The notes: generated by a model from the sequence alone, not told the origin. 64,000 nucleotides of DNA from Haloarcula hispanica ATCC 33960 (GCF_000223905.1 NC_015943.1:62001-126000), one strand, 5' to 3'. Counted from the first letter of the stretch, positions 17,018 to 25,660 are shown. Numbers and translations are program-made.

Positions 17018-17908
17018 CTAGTCAAGCCGCCGGATTTTCTCTGCGAACTCTGCTTTAGATATCCCCGTAGTGTCGGTCAATTCTGGAAAGCCGGCTCGCT
17101 CAACTGCTTTCTCCACAAATTCTATCCAGAGGTCTTGGTGTTTTTCGGCGTAGAATACCTTCGCTTCATGCGGATACATATCAAGCTCATACTCTGACAA
17201 ATCGATCATGACTTCGTGTTTCCGCTCAAGCGTTGTGGCTCCGAACTCACGCAAATGTTTGAACAGGACGTTCTTCCGTCGAACAGTCAGGAGACGCTTT
17301 GATTCGTTAATATACTCGTTGACCCACTCTCGCCAGTCGTAGGTATCGGGCTCAATCTCGGTTTTTGTTTCGGGCATCGAAAAGTCGCTGTTGATGCGAC
17401 GCAGGTAGAACTGTAGCAGCGCCACAGCGGTCCGATGATTGGCGTTAGGAAGAGCGTGCTTGAGAATCAGGTTCGACGCGAGGCGACCAGCGACATCTGT
17501 TGCCGTCCCTTCCCACGACGTCTCGTCAAACACATCGGGGAGGTCCTCAATGTCGATGTTCTTGTAAGCCTCCACAGGCGTACCCTCTTCTTCCTCGTTC
17601 TGTGAGAGGAGCGCACGATATATCTCTAGGAGACGTGCGACAATCGTCCCATTGTCCTCAGTCATGTCCGCGAGAGCGTCACTGAGGTCAAGTTCGATCT
17701 CGCTCACTGCACCGCCACCAACCCGAGATGTGTATACACCGTAGAACTCTGTTTCAAGTTCGTATTCCACGACTTTCACAGCTACATCCCCGTCGTAGTC
17801 GACGATTTGTGACACGATATTCTCGGCGTCTGGATTGACGAAATTGAGAGAGAACTGCTTGTCTACAGGGTGATGGTAGTAGACGTGCCCCATCTTGCTA
17901 TCGGACAA
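17018..17908 (-). CDS. Fic/Doc-like protein
   Basis: 296 residues. The centre carries HALPNANHRTA (residues 151-161), matching the Fic/Doc active-site loop H-x5-N-x-R (Doc form HxFxNANKRTA). Preceding helices ARLASNLILK and following VALLQFYLRR fit the Fic helices on either side. The N-terminal 100 residues are an unrecognised beta-rich part, the C-terminal 100 are helical and charged. Family members transfer AMP or phosphate onto target proteins. No clear inhibitory helix (S/T-x3-E-G/N) was seen in it. It is divergent from the SMC-like operon, 168 bp apart. Confidence 0.65.
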   Translation of the reverse strand: MSDSKMGHVYYHHPVDKQFSLNFVNPDAENIVSQIVDYDGDVAVKVVEYELETEFYGVYTSRVGGGAVSEIELDLSDALADMTEDNGTIVARLLEIYRALLSQNEEEEGTPVEAYKNIDIEDLPDVFDETSWEGTATDVAGRLASNLILKHALPNANHRTAVALLQFYLRRINSDFSMPETKTEIEPDTYDWREWVNEYINESKRLLTVRRKNVLFKHLREFGATTLERKHEVMIDLSEYELDMYPHEAKVFYAEKHQDLWIEFVEKAVERAGFPELTDTTGISKAEFAEKIRRLD

Positions 17909-18076
17909 TTCTCAGAGAGCATATTAATGACTTCGTGGACAGATGCAGGTCGGCGGTCGTCACCGATTGTGGCGATAATTATGACCTCACTACTGCTGAT
18001 TCATCTCGGATATTGTAATCACGGCACATGATTTATGTTTGGCAATCTATTGGTTAGTTCTGAAGGTTAGAATTGA

Positions 18077-18592
18077 ATGCAAATTGCGACGAAAATTTGG
18101 GATAGTGGGTGGGGAGCAGTCTTCCTAACCGTCTACACAGGCGTGGCCATTCAACTCGTCAGGCCAGAACCACTCTTCCTGAAAACACTGTCCGTCCTCC
18201 CAACAATACTGGTCATGTTCCTAGCCGATCAGCAGAACAACCGGCTAATCAACTTCTTCGCCGGAGGCGAACTGAGACGGTCCACAGACCAAATACAGAA
18301 AATCACGGGACACGACGACTTCTACGAATCCGCTTCCGAAGAACTCCAGAACCGAGTGGATGACTTCGACCGCCGCGCTTACCAGAAGAATATCTCTATC
18401 CTCGCAGGCTTGATTATTGCCTTGACCACTCCCTTCGTCGGGTTCTACCTCGGTGGTACTTTCGGACTGGGTATTGGGCTGGTCATCGGCCTTCTCGCTA
18501 CTCAACTCCTGACCCGGCGGAGTATCCAGGAACTCAACAGACTCGCACAGAACATCAGTGAGCCGTATACAGCCAAATATGAAAATCAGTAG
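18077..18592 (+). CDS. Membrane protein, first gene of SMC-like operon
   Basis: 171 residues, four predicted membrane helices arranged 2+2: about residues 13-30 and 35-50, a 60-residue charged helical section (QNRVDDFDRRAYQKN), then about 105-122 and 127-145. No family named. Its stop lies 14 nt inside the following SMC-like gene (overlap 18579-18592), so they are translationally coupled. The pairing suggests it anchors or is activated by the ATPase. Confidence 0.75.
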   Translation: MQIATKIWDSGWGAVFLTVYTGVAIQLVRPEPLFLKTLSVLPTILVMFLADQQNNRLINFFAGGELRRSTDQIQKITGHDDFYESASEELQNRVDDFDRRAYQKNISILAGLIIALTTPFVGFYLGGTFGLGIGLVIGLLATQLLTRRSIQELNRLAQNISEPYTAKYENQ

Positions 18593-20288
18593 ACTCCACA
18601 TCGATGGGTTCGCGGTTGAGGATTACCAGACAATCACGAAAGAGGATATCGCTGGTGGTGATCTCCTCCTCAAGGGCGGAAACCGTTCAGGTAAAACCCT
18701 GACAATTAACGCTCTTTTGTATGCACTCTACGGCCCCCGGGCTACACTCGGTATCCAGCCCGGGCGAACGAGCACAGTAGAAATCCAGTTCGATAACGGG
18801 CACCAACTCCATCGCGGTGGGGGAGGTCGCTCCTACGATGATGGTACAGAGGAAGTCGAAAAAGAAGCCGCTGAGGATCTCCTCGAAGAGCTAATCGGGC
18901 CAGAGGACATCACCACTCTCCAGTTCGTTCACTCCGAGACCGACAAACTCCCACTCTCTCGGCTCTCGAAACCACAACTGATTCAGTCTATCCGCCAGAT
19001 AATTGGAAGCAATCTTCAACAAGAACTTGAGGACTATCGAGACGAACGAGACTCTCTTGAGCAGGAGATCGAGCAGGTTAGACGTACCGAGCTGGCACCG
19101 GTTCAGCGAGAGTTGGAGGAAATTGATATTGGGCAGGTCGAAAGCCGGCTTGAGAAAATCGAGAAGCTTCAGTCGCTTATTGACACCGGGCGAATCGAAA
19201 TCATCAGAGATCGGCTCTTAGAAAACGAGGAACTCAACGAGGAACTACAGGACCTCTACGACCGGAAGCGAACGATAGAACAGGAACTCAGAAAGAAAGA
19301 CCGCCAGTTGCGTGAGGCCCGCCGGTATACACAAGAGGTCAACGACCTCATCCTCAACGCGATTGAAGAGCTGTCTTGTCCTGTCTGTGACCAAGTTGTC
19401 GCGGAGAGTACTGCTAATCATAGGCTAGATCGAGGCAAGTGCCCACACTGTGGGCAAGATCGGTCTCTGGATGATCTGAAAACGAATCTTCGCAGCCGTG
19501 TTGAGTCCGCTGACGACACAGTAAACCAGCTAGAAGCGGGGATTGAGGAGCTGAAAGAGGAACAAGCTGAGATAGAAAATGAAATCGATTCAATTCAGGC
19601 ATCCATCCCGGACCTATCGGATCTAAACGACCTTACCAAGTTCACGCTTGAGGACAACAACTATGATATTGAGGCCGTTGCTGAGCGAACCAAAAATGAA
19701 CTTGAGCAGCACCGTGCCGAGGTAGATCGCCTCAACACCCAGAAACAGTCGCTCGAAGAGGAGCGTGATGAGATTCAGGACTCCTTGGACGAGATGGATG
19801 AATCGCTGGAACAGGTGACGGAGCGCATTGATGAACTCGAACGAGACAGCTTCGAAGAGATCGTGATGTCGTTCCAAGAGAAGTGGTCAGAAAATTATGA
19901 AGCCCTTGCTGGAGAATTGGGCCTTGAGGTCCGGGTAGAGGAAGACGGTCAGATTCTCCTTCCGGGTAACGGGGGACCGCGGAAATACAGTGAATTGAGT
20001 ACGGGTGAATCGCGACTGCTGAACTTGGCGTTCGCACACACGGTCGCATCTGTGGCGAGAGAGAACGAAAATTCGGATGACAGCTTCGAGGTTGTGGTCC
20101 TTGACGAGCCGTTCGCTAATCTGGAAGATGACCAGCGTGACAGCGCAATAGATTTCATTCGGGACACGGATATCCAGTACATCATCGCGTCCTCAAATGA
20201 GTCTCTACAACGGCACTTCGACCCTCACCAAGTGGAGGGCCTGCAGACGATGACTGTCCAGCTAACGTGGGATGATCTCGATGAGTGA
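18579..20288 (+). CDS. Short archaeal SMC/Rad50-like ATPase with zinc-hook motif
   Basis: 569 residues from ATG (MKISRLHIDGF). Walker A GGNRSGKT at residues 33-40; coiled coil about 145-265; CPVC (267-270) and CPHC (288-291) placed at the apex like a Rad50 zinc hook; a second coiled coil about 300-425; ABC signature LSTGES near 473; Walker B VVVLDEPFANLEDD near 505-515. At under 600 residues it is much shorter than Rad50 or SMC and matches the archaeal 'SMC-related' group. Such ATPases bind DNA ends or loops. Coupled to a membrane protein upstream and a winged-helix protein downstream. Confidence 0.85.
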   Translation: MKISRLHIDGFAVEDYQTITKEDIAGGDLLLKGGNRSGKTLTINALLYALYGPRATLGIQPGRTSTVEIQFDNGHQLHRGGGGRSYDDGTEEVEKEAAEDLLEELIGPEDITTLQFVHSETDKLPLSRLSKPQLIQSIRQIIGSNLQQELEDYRDERDSLEQEIEQVRRTELAPVQRELEEIDIGQVESRLEKIEKLQSLIDTGRIEIIRDRLLENEELNEELQDLYDRKRTIEQELRKKDRQLREARRYTQEVNDLILNAIEELSCPVCDQVVAESTANHRLDRGKCPHCGQDRSLDDLKTNLRSRVESADDTVNQLEAGIEELKEEQAEIENEIDSIQASIPDLSDLNDLTKFTLEDNNYDIEAVAERTKNELEQHRAEVDRLNTQKQSLEEERDEIQDSLDEMDESLEQVTERIDELERDSFEEIVMSFQEKWSENYEALAGELGLEVRVEEDGQILLPGNGGPRKYSELSTGESRLLNLAFAHTVASVARENENSDDSFEVVVLDEPFANLEDDQRDSAIDFIRDTDIQYIIASSNESLQRHFDPHQVEGLQTMTVQLTWDDLDE

Positions 20289-20721
20289 CGACAAGAACCA
20301 CCACCCACGTCTAATGATGTTGAGCGAAGCTGGTGGTCGGATTGAAGGGAGGACAAAGTACCACAAGCTCCTGTTCAATTATGCCGATGAAGAGGCAGAA
20401 GAGACTTCGTTACGAATGATAACTGAGGAGCGGGGTCCATACGACCCGGGGCTTTCTCAGGCGATGCAGCGATACATGGACCTTGGACTGCTTGAGGTAG
20501 ATGATGATGACGAACCGCATGAGATAGAGCAGACTGAGAAAGGCCAGCGATACATGAGTGGGTATGAGCAGGCAAAGATGCGGCTTGACGAGTCCTTCCA
20601 GCAGACAAAGGACCGCATCGCGAACACGGTCCGGAAACACGGGGACAAGAGCGCGTACGAGATGGTGCAGCGAGAGAACGTGCAAGATGCGAAAGATAAT
20701 CCCCACAATAAGGAGCTGTAA
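20281..20721 (+). CDS. YwgA-like winged-helix protein, third gene of SMC-like operon
   Basis: 146 residues from ATG 20281 (an earlier ATG at 20272 is possible). The N-terminus LMMLSEAGGRIEGRTKYHKL-LFNYA resembles the YwgA-type pattern of a winged helix with GRTxLQKLxYL; then GPYDPGLSQAMQRYMDLGLL and an acidic helical tail. It overlaps the ATPase stop by 8 nt. Likely a DNA-binding or regulatory partner of the ATPase. Confidence 0.65.
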   Translation: MSDDKNHHPRLMMLSEAGGRIEGRTKYHKLLFNYADEEAEETSLRMITEERGPYDPGLSQAMQRYMDLGLLEVDDDDEPHEIEQTEKGQRYMSGYEQAKMRLDESFQQTKDRIANTVRKHGDKSAYEMVQRENVQDAKDNPHNKEL

Positions 20722-20861
20722 GATGGTAGCTCGGATTCAACAGGACGAATTTGTTCCAGATGAAGGCTAAAAGCTAGTGCTTTCTACGGTCCTGCGAAAT
20801 TGGACGTTTATATACCTGACCGGCGGCACACAAAATCTCGATTGTGGTCTTTTGACCCTGT

Positions 20862-20896
20862 TATGGAGGTGTCTCCATAGGCTTATATCTATGGAG
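20862..20896 (+). promoter_or_regulatory. Operator and TATA box of the TumE-like operon
   Basis: Perfect inverted repeat TATGGAG-gtgt-CTCCATA (20862-20879) with a further half-site TATGGAG at 20890-20896, 28 bp on. Between them lies CTTATAT (20882-20888), about 30 nt before ATG 20917. Half-sites on both sides of the TATA box fit autorepression by the downstream HTH protein. Confidence 0.7.
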
Positions 20897-20916
20897 GTAA
20901 TAACATAGGATAGCGG

Positions 20917-21223
20917 ATGGCGTCCTACACTACCATCGAAGACTGGCGGGATGTCAAAGACGGCTACGTCGTTGCTGTGACCATCCGACAGACGGACGAT
21001 GAATAAGTACCCGTGTGGTTGGGATTACAGCCTCCGTCTTGGGGAGGTCGGCGGAGACACGATCCTCCGATACGACAATGCCCACGAACGGACGAAAGGG
21101 CACGAGCGCCACATTCACGACGATGTTGAATACATCGAGTTTCCGGGGATGCTGACGCTTTACGACCGCTTCAAGGAGGAGGCTACCGAACTATCGCCCG
21201 TTTCGTGGAACTGGTCACCGTAG
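20917..21223 (+). pseudogene. TumE/DUF6516-like toxin, split by a frameshift
   Basis: A 29-codon frame (MASYTTIEDWRDVKDGYVVA...) ends at TAA 21004-21006, and a 74-codon frame starts at the overlapping ATG 20999 (WDYSLRLGEVGGDTILRYDN ... HERHIHDDVEYIEFPGM). Together they make one DUF6516-type protein; removing one T at the GAA-T-AAG-TAC junction restores a single frame. So either the toxin is inactivated by a +1 shift or it is expressed as two overlapping parts. The partner HTH gene follows 22 nt later. Confidence 0.6.
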
Positions 21224-21244
21224 GACGCTGCCGGGAGGAACACA

Positions 21245-21649
21245 ATGCCCACACTCAAAGTCACCGTCGGAAATAGCGACCATCTCGACCAGCGCACGCG
21301 TAGTCGACTCAAGGCCGCTCAGGAGGGCGAAGACCTTGACGACGCCCAACCGACACTGAACTTCGACTCGTACGCCGAACTCAGTCGTCTCCTCAGTCCG
21401 AAGAATCTGGAGCTGTTGGAGGCGATCTCCGAACATGAACCGGCGAGCATCCGCGAGGCTGCTGAACTGGTTGACCGAGACTACAAGCAGGTACACCGGA
21501 ACCTCTCTGAACTTGCAGATATCGACGTTATCGAATTTCAGGGCGGTGGACCGGGCGAAGCAAAGAAGCCGATGTTGGCCTACGACGGTCTCGAAATCGA
21601 CATTCCATTCACAGGGTCGAACGGGAACACTGGTACTGTTGCACCGTAG
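21245..21649 (+). CDS. HTH antitoxin of a TumE-like system
   Basis: 134 residues. A short N-terminal strand (MPTLKVTVGNSDH) is followed by a winged helix: SRLLSPKNLELLEAISEHEP, ASIREAAELVDRDYKQVHRN, then LADIDVIEFQGGGPGEAKKP as the wing. This arrangement (toxin of DUF6516 type followed by MarR-like HTH) is the known TumE/TumA order in archaea. It probably binds the TATGGAG palindromes upstream. Confidence 0.75.
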   Translation: MPTLKVTVGNSDHLDQRTRSRLKAAQEGEDLDDAQPTLNFDSYAELSRLLSPKNLELLEAISEHEPASIREAAELVDRDYKQVHRNLSELADIDVIEFQGGGPGEAKKPMLAYDGLEIDIPFTGSNGNTGTVAP

Positions 21650-21862
21650 TTTATCGCTGAAGTTCTGCTTCGGTCAGAGTTCGGCCTCAGTGACGGTTTC
21701 GTCGATCATGTGAATCACTACTCAGTATCGACGGTATTGAATGTGCTATTCAGTCCTATGAATTCACGAACTAGTCAAACACATAGCGTAAACCCCATTT
21801 CACAGGCTATTTTGACACAGATATCCCCTGTACTTACCGACTCCATGTGTATCCCTTATTTC
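21650..21862. other. Intergenic, nothing identified
   Basis: About 210 nt between convergent genes; AT-rich, no H element, and no clear terminator apart from T-rich runs. Confidence 0.5.
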
Positions 21863-22381
21863 TCAGTTCGTTTCCCTGACAATCCGTGACAGTTCAGCAC
21901 CGATATTTTCCTCCGTCTGGAAACTAATCTGGTTATTTTCTTCGTCGCCAGTTATCAATGTTATATTGTATACAGTGGTCTCTTCAAAATCAAATAAACT
22001 AGAAAACCCCTCGAAATCATCCCAATTAAAAACGACAAATCCTAGTCCTAGAATGAAACCTATCCCAGCCAGTAGAATTTGAGCATTATTTTCTGCTACA
22101 AGCAAAATAAGTAGCCCACCAAATAGTGAAATAAAACCTAGAATGAGGTCACGCTGAGTCCCCGTTGAACTATACTTAGGACTTGTTTCAACTTCAACCG
22201 AACTGATATGTGAATATTCAATATCTTTCGAGTTGCCAGAATCGGTTATTGCCAATAACCTCATATTAGTTGCTGCAAAGATTACACTGCCCTTGATCGC
22301 ATTGGTAAGACCAGATTTTACTTGGCCATCCCACTGAAGACGTACTTCTTCGTTCGTCGTCAAATAACCCTCCACATCCAT
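21863..22381 (-). CDS. Membrane protein with PH-like domain
   Basis: 172 residues from ATG (MDVEGYLTTNEEVRLQWDGQ). The first 80 residues read like a bacterial-type PH domain (GSVIFAATNMRLLAITDSG ... IEYSHISSVEVE), then two membrane helices (about 100-116 and 121-140) and a second beta segment (TTVYNITLITGDEENNQI). A TATA-like TATATAC sits near 22403-22410 on its strand, about 25 nt upstream, supporting this start over a 40-codon extension. Strongly AT-rich compared with neighbours. Function unknown. Confidence 0.65.
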   Translation of the reverse strand: MDVEGYLTTNEEVRLQWDGQVKSGLTNAIKGSVIFAATNMRLLAITDSGNSKDIEYSHISSVEVETSPKYSSTGTQRDLILGFISLFGGLLILLVAENNAQILLAGIGFILGLGFVVFNWDDFEGFSSLFDFEETTVYNITLITGDEENNQISFQTEENIGAELSRIVRETN

Positions 22382-22811
22382 CTGATGACTAGATGCTAAC
22401 AGTGTATATATCCGTTTTGCTAAAGTACTACTACAATACATAACATAATATATATTGGGGCCAACGATAATCCGCTCCTTCTCTGAGGCAGCGGAGCACA
22501 TCTTTGTATATAACTCCGATCTGGCGACCTCTGGTGAACCGTTAAACAGCGTTGGTTTCGACTATCAGAACTAGGAAGTTGAAGCAGGAACCGGCGATGG
22601 TGTCGATTGTGGGCCACATCTAGGTGTGTTCGATATAGAGGCCTCCCGACTTTTTTACGATTAGTTTAGTAACCATCACTCAGGTCGTCGATATCGCTGA
22701 CTACACGCCGAGTTTCGAGTGAAAGGGGCTGTTTGTTACGACTATAAAACAAATCGTCCTTGTGTTTTCCCACAAGGATTAACCAATGTCAACGCCAACG
22801 TTGACGTATCA
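22382..22811. other. Intergenic promoter region upstream of vapBC
   Basis: No gene. Contains the TATA-like site of the PH-like gene on the minus strand and, from 22739, the promoter and operator region of the vapBC pair. Confidence 0.55.
22757..22805. promoter_or_regulatory. Two inverted repeats upstream of vapB
   Basis: TCCTTGTG-ttttcc-CACAAGGA (22757-22778) and GTCAACG-ccaa-CGTTGAC (22788-22805), ending 7 nt before the vapB ATG. A TATA-like ACTATAAAAC lies at 22741-22750. Two different palindromes suggest separate operators or a hairpin in the leader. Confidence 0.65.
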
Positions 22812-23057
22812 ATGGCGACCGCAGATGAGCAGATACGAGTGAGCGATCGAGTGAAGCGACAGCTTGACCGCCGTCGACGTGAGGGTGAATCGTTCAACGA
22901 CGTGCTCGAACGCGTCCTTGATGAGAGTGAAGATGCTGACTTCTACGACGGGTTTGGGATTCTCTCTGATGAGGACGCCGACTGGATTCGAGACAAGCGC
23001 GAGAACTCGAAAGAGAAGCGGAAAGAGCGGATGCGACGGTTAGGCGAGGATACATGA
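22812..23057 (+). CDS. vapB: VapB-family antitoxin
   Basis: 81 residues: DEQIRVSDRVKRQLDRRRRE-GESFNDVLERVLDES, the same ribbon-helix class as the antitoxin at 276, then an acidic and Lys/Arg-rich tail. ATG chosen after the second palindrome; the in-frame upstream extension runs through both operators. Overlaps the toxin start by 4 nt (ATGA). Confidence 0.85.
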   Translation: MATADEQIRVSDRVKRQLDRRRREGESFNDVLERVLDESEDADFYDGFGILSDEDADWIRDKRENSKEKRKERMRRLGEDT

Positions 23058-23452
23058 GGGTTCTTGATGCGAACTTCCTTATCGATTACCTGAGCGGTCA
23101 CCCTGCCACAGAAACGTACTACGAATCGAACGGCGGTGAGGAAGAGCTATGGGTAATGCCTGCTCCTGCCCACGCTGAAGCACTCGTTGGTGTCGGAAAC
23201 CTCCCATCGGGCGATCTCGAAGAGGCGGTTGAAGCGCTGTCGTGGGGTGAAATATACGAAACCAGCGAAGATCTGTCGGTTGAAGCGGGACGAATCGCTG
23301 ACGAGGTTGGATCACAGGGACCATATCTTGACGGCGTTGACGCGCTCGTTGCCGCGGTCGGACGAGAACTTGATGCGACAGTGGTCTCGGTCGACGGTGA
23401 CCTCACTCATGAGGAGACCAAACAAGTCGTCGACGTTGAAGAGTATCGCTGA
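23054..23452 (+). CDS. vapC: VapC-family PIN-domain toxin
   Basis: 132 residues. MRVLDANFLIDYL (Asp 5), PAHAEALVG (Glu near 41), YLDGVDALVAA (Asp near 93-96) and VSVDGDLTH (Asp near 113-115) give the four PIN acidic positions. Complete and coupled to VapB. Third VapBC pair in the window. Confidence 0.87.
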   Translation: MRVLDANFLIDYLSGHPATETYYESNGGEEELWVMPAPAHAEALVGVGNLPSGDLEEAVEALSWGEIYETSEDLSVEAGRIADEVGSQGPYLDGVDALVAAVGRELDATVVSVDGDLTHEETKQVVDVEEYR

Positions 23453-23555
23453 TTACCCAAACGAACTCGTCTTTGCACTCTTCAGACGAGGCGCACAACC
23501 GCCACGGGTTATCAAGCCAGTCGAAACAACTGTAGCGGTTGGCCTCGCCGGCAAA

Positions 23556-23583
23556 ATTTTGTGTTCTTCTGGCGGGTGAGAGG
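23556..23583 (+). promoter_or_regulatory. H element 6 (TCTTCT/AGAGGA stem)
   Basis: ATTTTGTGT then TCTTCT / ggcgggtg / AGAGGA with one G-T pair. The right arm runs into the ATG at 23584, so the box lies at -28: short-leader class. Confidence 0.85.
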
Positions 23584-24618
23584 ATGACTGACTTGACACT
23601 CGGTACGTTCGGAGACGGAGACAGCGCCGACAAAGACCTCGATCCCGATACTGCAAGCATCGCCCGATGCGCGACGACGTGTCGCGCTCCTGATCGTGAC
23701 GACGGCAGTTGGGCGGCCCCAGACGAGGACTGGGGGTTGACAACGCAGCGGCCGGTGTCGTCGATCAACACGTCGGCTGGTCGAGCAACCAAACAGCAAA
23801 CGCGGTGGGTTGTCGATGGGGACGTCGGAGCATATGTCGAGCAGTACGCAACTGGTGTCCTGCAAATCCCAAGCACGTACGGCGACTTCAGTTCAGTCGA
23901 CACCCGAGTCACATTCGTCGACGGGCTCGCTGACAGCTACGGTTACGGGATCGACGGCCAAGCACTCGAAAAGGCATTGCGAGTCCTCACTGGTGGTGGC
24001 CGATACACTGCATCGCAATATACCGCCATCCCGTGTGGGAAACAGCCGTGGATTCTGACGGGGCCAGAAGGGACGCTCCTGTGCAGTTGTATGCCCGTCG
24101 AACGGCCGGAGAACCCATACACAAGGGAGCTTCGGACGCCAGAGACAACCCTGCAGATCGAGGAACAGAACCAAACAGTCCGCACGGGAGCCGCTGAGTT
24201 TACCCACCTGCTATCCGACGCTCTCGGTGTCGATATCGAGAGCGTAGAGTACGCAACAGTACGCGGGCAAACCCAGCACTCGTTCGTCGGCGAGGAGGAT
24301 GAGTTCACGATCAAAGCCAGTGACTTAGCACAACTGCATGGGTTGACGAATGATCCAGCCGTCATCCAGGGGACAGTCAGTCGTGGAGTCCAGCCCCCCA
24401 GTGGTGGCGATCCAATCTCGGTTGAGTGGGACGGGCCGGAGCATCCGGTTGGATATCTCGACGAGGGAGACGTGATCGCCGGCTACGAGTTTACGTGGGA
24501 ACAACCCGAAGAGTCGCTGGAAGACGTTGCAGTCGTTCGCGAGTATCGGATAACTCAGAACTACTCGCGCTGGACGGTTGACTACCATACCCACCGCCTT
24601 GCGTCAGTCGTCCCCTGA
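23584..24618 (+). CDS. Element-led protein of unknown function (344 aa)
   Basis: Starts MTDLTLGTFGDGD at the ATG abutting H element 6. Acidic, with a mixed alpha/beta pattern. Cys-containing segments ARCATTCR and LLCSCMP are too far apart to call a zinc site. The last 100 residues are beta-rich (YEFTWEQPEESLEDVAVVRE). No family recognised. It precedes the PCNA-like gene, which has its own H element. Confidence 0.75.
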   Translation: MTDLTLGTFGDGDSADKDLDPDTASIARCATTCRAPDRDDGSWAAPDEDWGLTTQRPVSSINTSAGRATKQQTRWVVDGDVGAYVEQYATGVLQIPSTYGDFSSVDTRVTFVDGLADSYGYGIDGQALEKALRVLTGGGRYTASQYTAIPCGKQPWILTGPEGTLLCSCMPVERPENPYTRELRTPETTLQIEEQNQTVRTGAAEFTHLLSDALGVDIESVEYATVRGQTQHSFVGEEDEFTIKASDLAQLHGLTNDPAVIQGTVSRGVQPPSGGDPISVEWDGPEHPVGYLDEGDVIAGYEFTWEQPEESLEDVAVVREYRITQNYSRWTVDYHTHRLASVVP

Positions 24619-24637
24619 CCGACGCCGCCAACGGCAT

Positions 24638-24666
24638 ATTTTGTGTGCCCTCCGGCAAGTGGAGGG
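24638..24666 (+). promoter_or_regulatory. H element 7 (CCCTCC/GGAGGG stem)
   Basis: ATTTTGTGT then CCCTCC / ggcaagt / GGAGGG, a 6-bp perfect stem. ATG 24675 follows 8 nt later. Confidence 0.85.
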
Positions 24667-24674
24667 AAATCGAA

Positions 24675-25547
24675 ATGTCACAGTCTACAGCGGCCAGTAG
24701 CACCGAAGCAGCAACCACCGACGCCGAAACGAGCGTGCCAGAGACGCCGGCGGACGGTGACGCAGAACTCGACACTGCGGACCTCCTGTCGCTCGATGCC
24801 TCGAAGCATCTTCGGATCAGCGGCGAGGTCCAGTTGTTTGAGCGGATCTTCGCGGCGGCTGGCACGGTCACAGACAAGACGCGACTCGGGATTGCAGAGT
24901 CGGGAATCGCCATCCGGGCGGCCGACCAGCAGGGGCACGCGATGGTTGACCTGCGTGTCTCTGCAAGTTCGTTCAGCTCCTTCGATGCAGGGAGGGGGAC
25001 ACTGGGAGTGGACGTCGGTAGGGTCCGGGATGCACTCTCGGTCGGCGTTGCAGGCGACCTTGCACAGTTCGCACTCGATGCAGCGAATAGCACACTAGAA
25101 ATCAATATCGACGGGATAACGCGCACTATTGATCTTGAGGCGGTTGCATCGCTCCGCTACCCTGTCGAGATGCCGGATATCGACATCCCGGCAACCGTCC
25201 ACCTGAGTCCAGACGACATCTCACTCGGTCTTGACGCAGCAGATATGCTTGCAGACCGGTTTGACCTCTCTGTTGACTCCGCTGCCGGAGAAGTGCGGTT
25301 TGCCGCAGACGGCGACACTGACAGCATGACCTACCGGTGGGACGACACCGATCTCATCGCCTTCGAGCCTGCGGATGTCGAAGTGAAACTGGATTCGTCG
25401 CTCGTCAAATCGGCGAATGCTGGCCCGCCAGACGGCACGAATCGGGTTCTCCATATCGGAGACTCAGTCCCGCTTGTGCTGAAATCGGAGTTCCCGGACG
25501 CCGATGGAGCGATGCAATTCGTGATCGCGCCGAAGCTCCCGAACTGA
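24675..25547 (+). CDS. PCNA-like sliding clamp paralogue
   Basis: 290 residues. A disordered Ser/Thr/Glu N-terminal extension (about 45 residues) precedes a two-domain clamp: VQLFERIFAAAGTVTDKTRL, GIAIRAADQQGHAMVDLRVS, ELNIDG-like LEINIDGITRTIDLEAV, and the central connector YPVEMPDIDIPATVHLSPDD, followed by the second domain. The usual C-terminal end after IAPKL is present. Haloarchaeal PCNA is near 247 residues, so the extra N-terminus is unusual. It should encircle DNA as a trimer and recruit replication or repair enzymes; here it is accessory, behind H element 7. Confidence 0.8.
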   Translation: MSQSTAASSTEAATTDAETSVPETPADGDAELDTADLLSLDASKHLRISGEVQLFERIFAAAGTVTDKTRLGIAESGIAIRAADQQGHAMVDLRVSASSFSSFDAGRGTLGVDVGRVRDALSVGVAGDLAQFALDAANSTLEINIDGITRTIDLEAVASLRYPVEMPDIDIPATVHLSPDDISLGLDAADMLADRFDLSVDSAAGEVRFAADGDTDSMTYRWDDTDLIAFEPADVEVKLDSSLVKSANAGPPDGTNRVLHIGDSVPLVLKSEFPDADGAMQFVIAPKLPN

Positions 25548-25585
25548 CTCGGCTCCCCGTGGTTTTGCGGAAACGGTGGTGTATC

Positions 25586-25625
25586 TTAACCAACAGCGAC
25601 CGCCATACTTCTCGACTGTTGGTTA
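25586..25625. promoter_or_regulatory. TTAACCAACA ... TGTTGGTTA palindrome, copy 2
   Basis: Arms at 25586-25595 and 25617-25625, ending 6 nt before the box of H element 8. Same inverted repeat as at 7501, 31151 and 59882. Confidence 0.75.
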
Positions 25626-25631
25626 GCGCTA

Positions 25632-25660
25632 ATTTTGTGTCTCCCCGGTCGGGTGAGGGA
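25632..25660 (+). promoter_or_regulatory. H element 8 (TCCC/GGGA stem)
   Basis: ATTTTGTGT then TCCC around cggtcgggtga and GGGA. ATG 25670 lies 9 nt later. Confidence 0.75.

Noticed and set aside
20812-20837. Box ATTTTGTGTGCCGCC on the minus strand near 20837
   Set aside because: The box is perfect, but no right stem arm follows and no minus-strand gene starts there. Perhaps an H-element relic; not counted.
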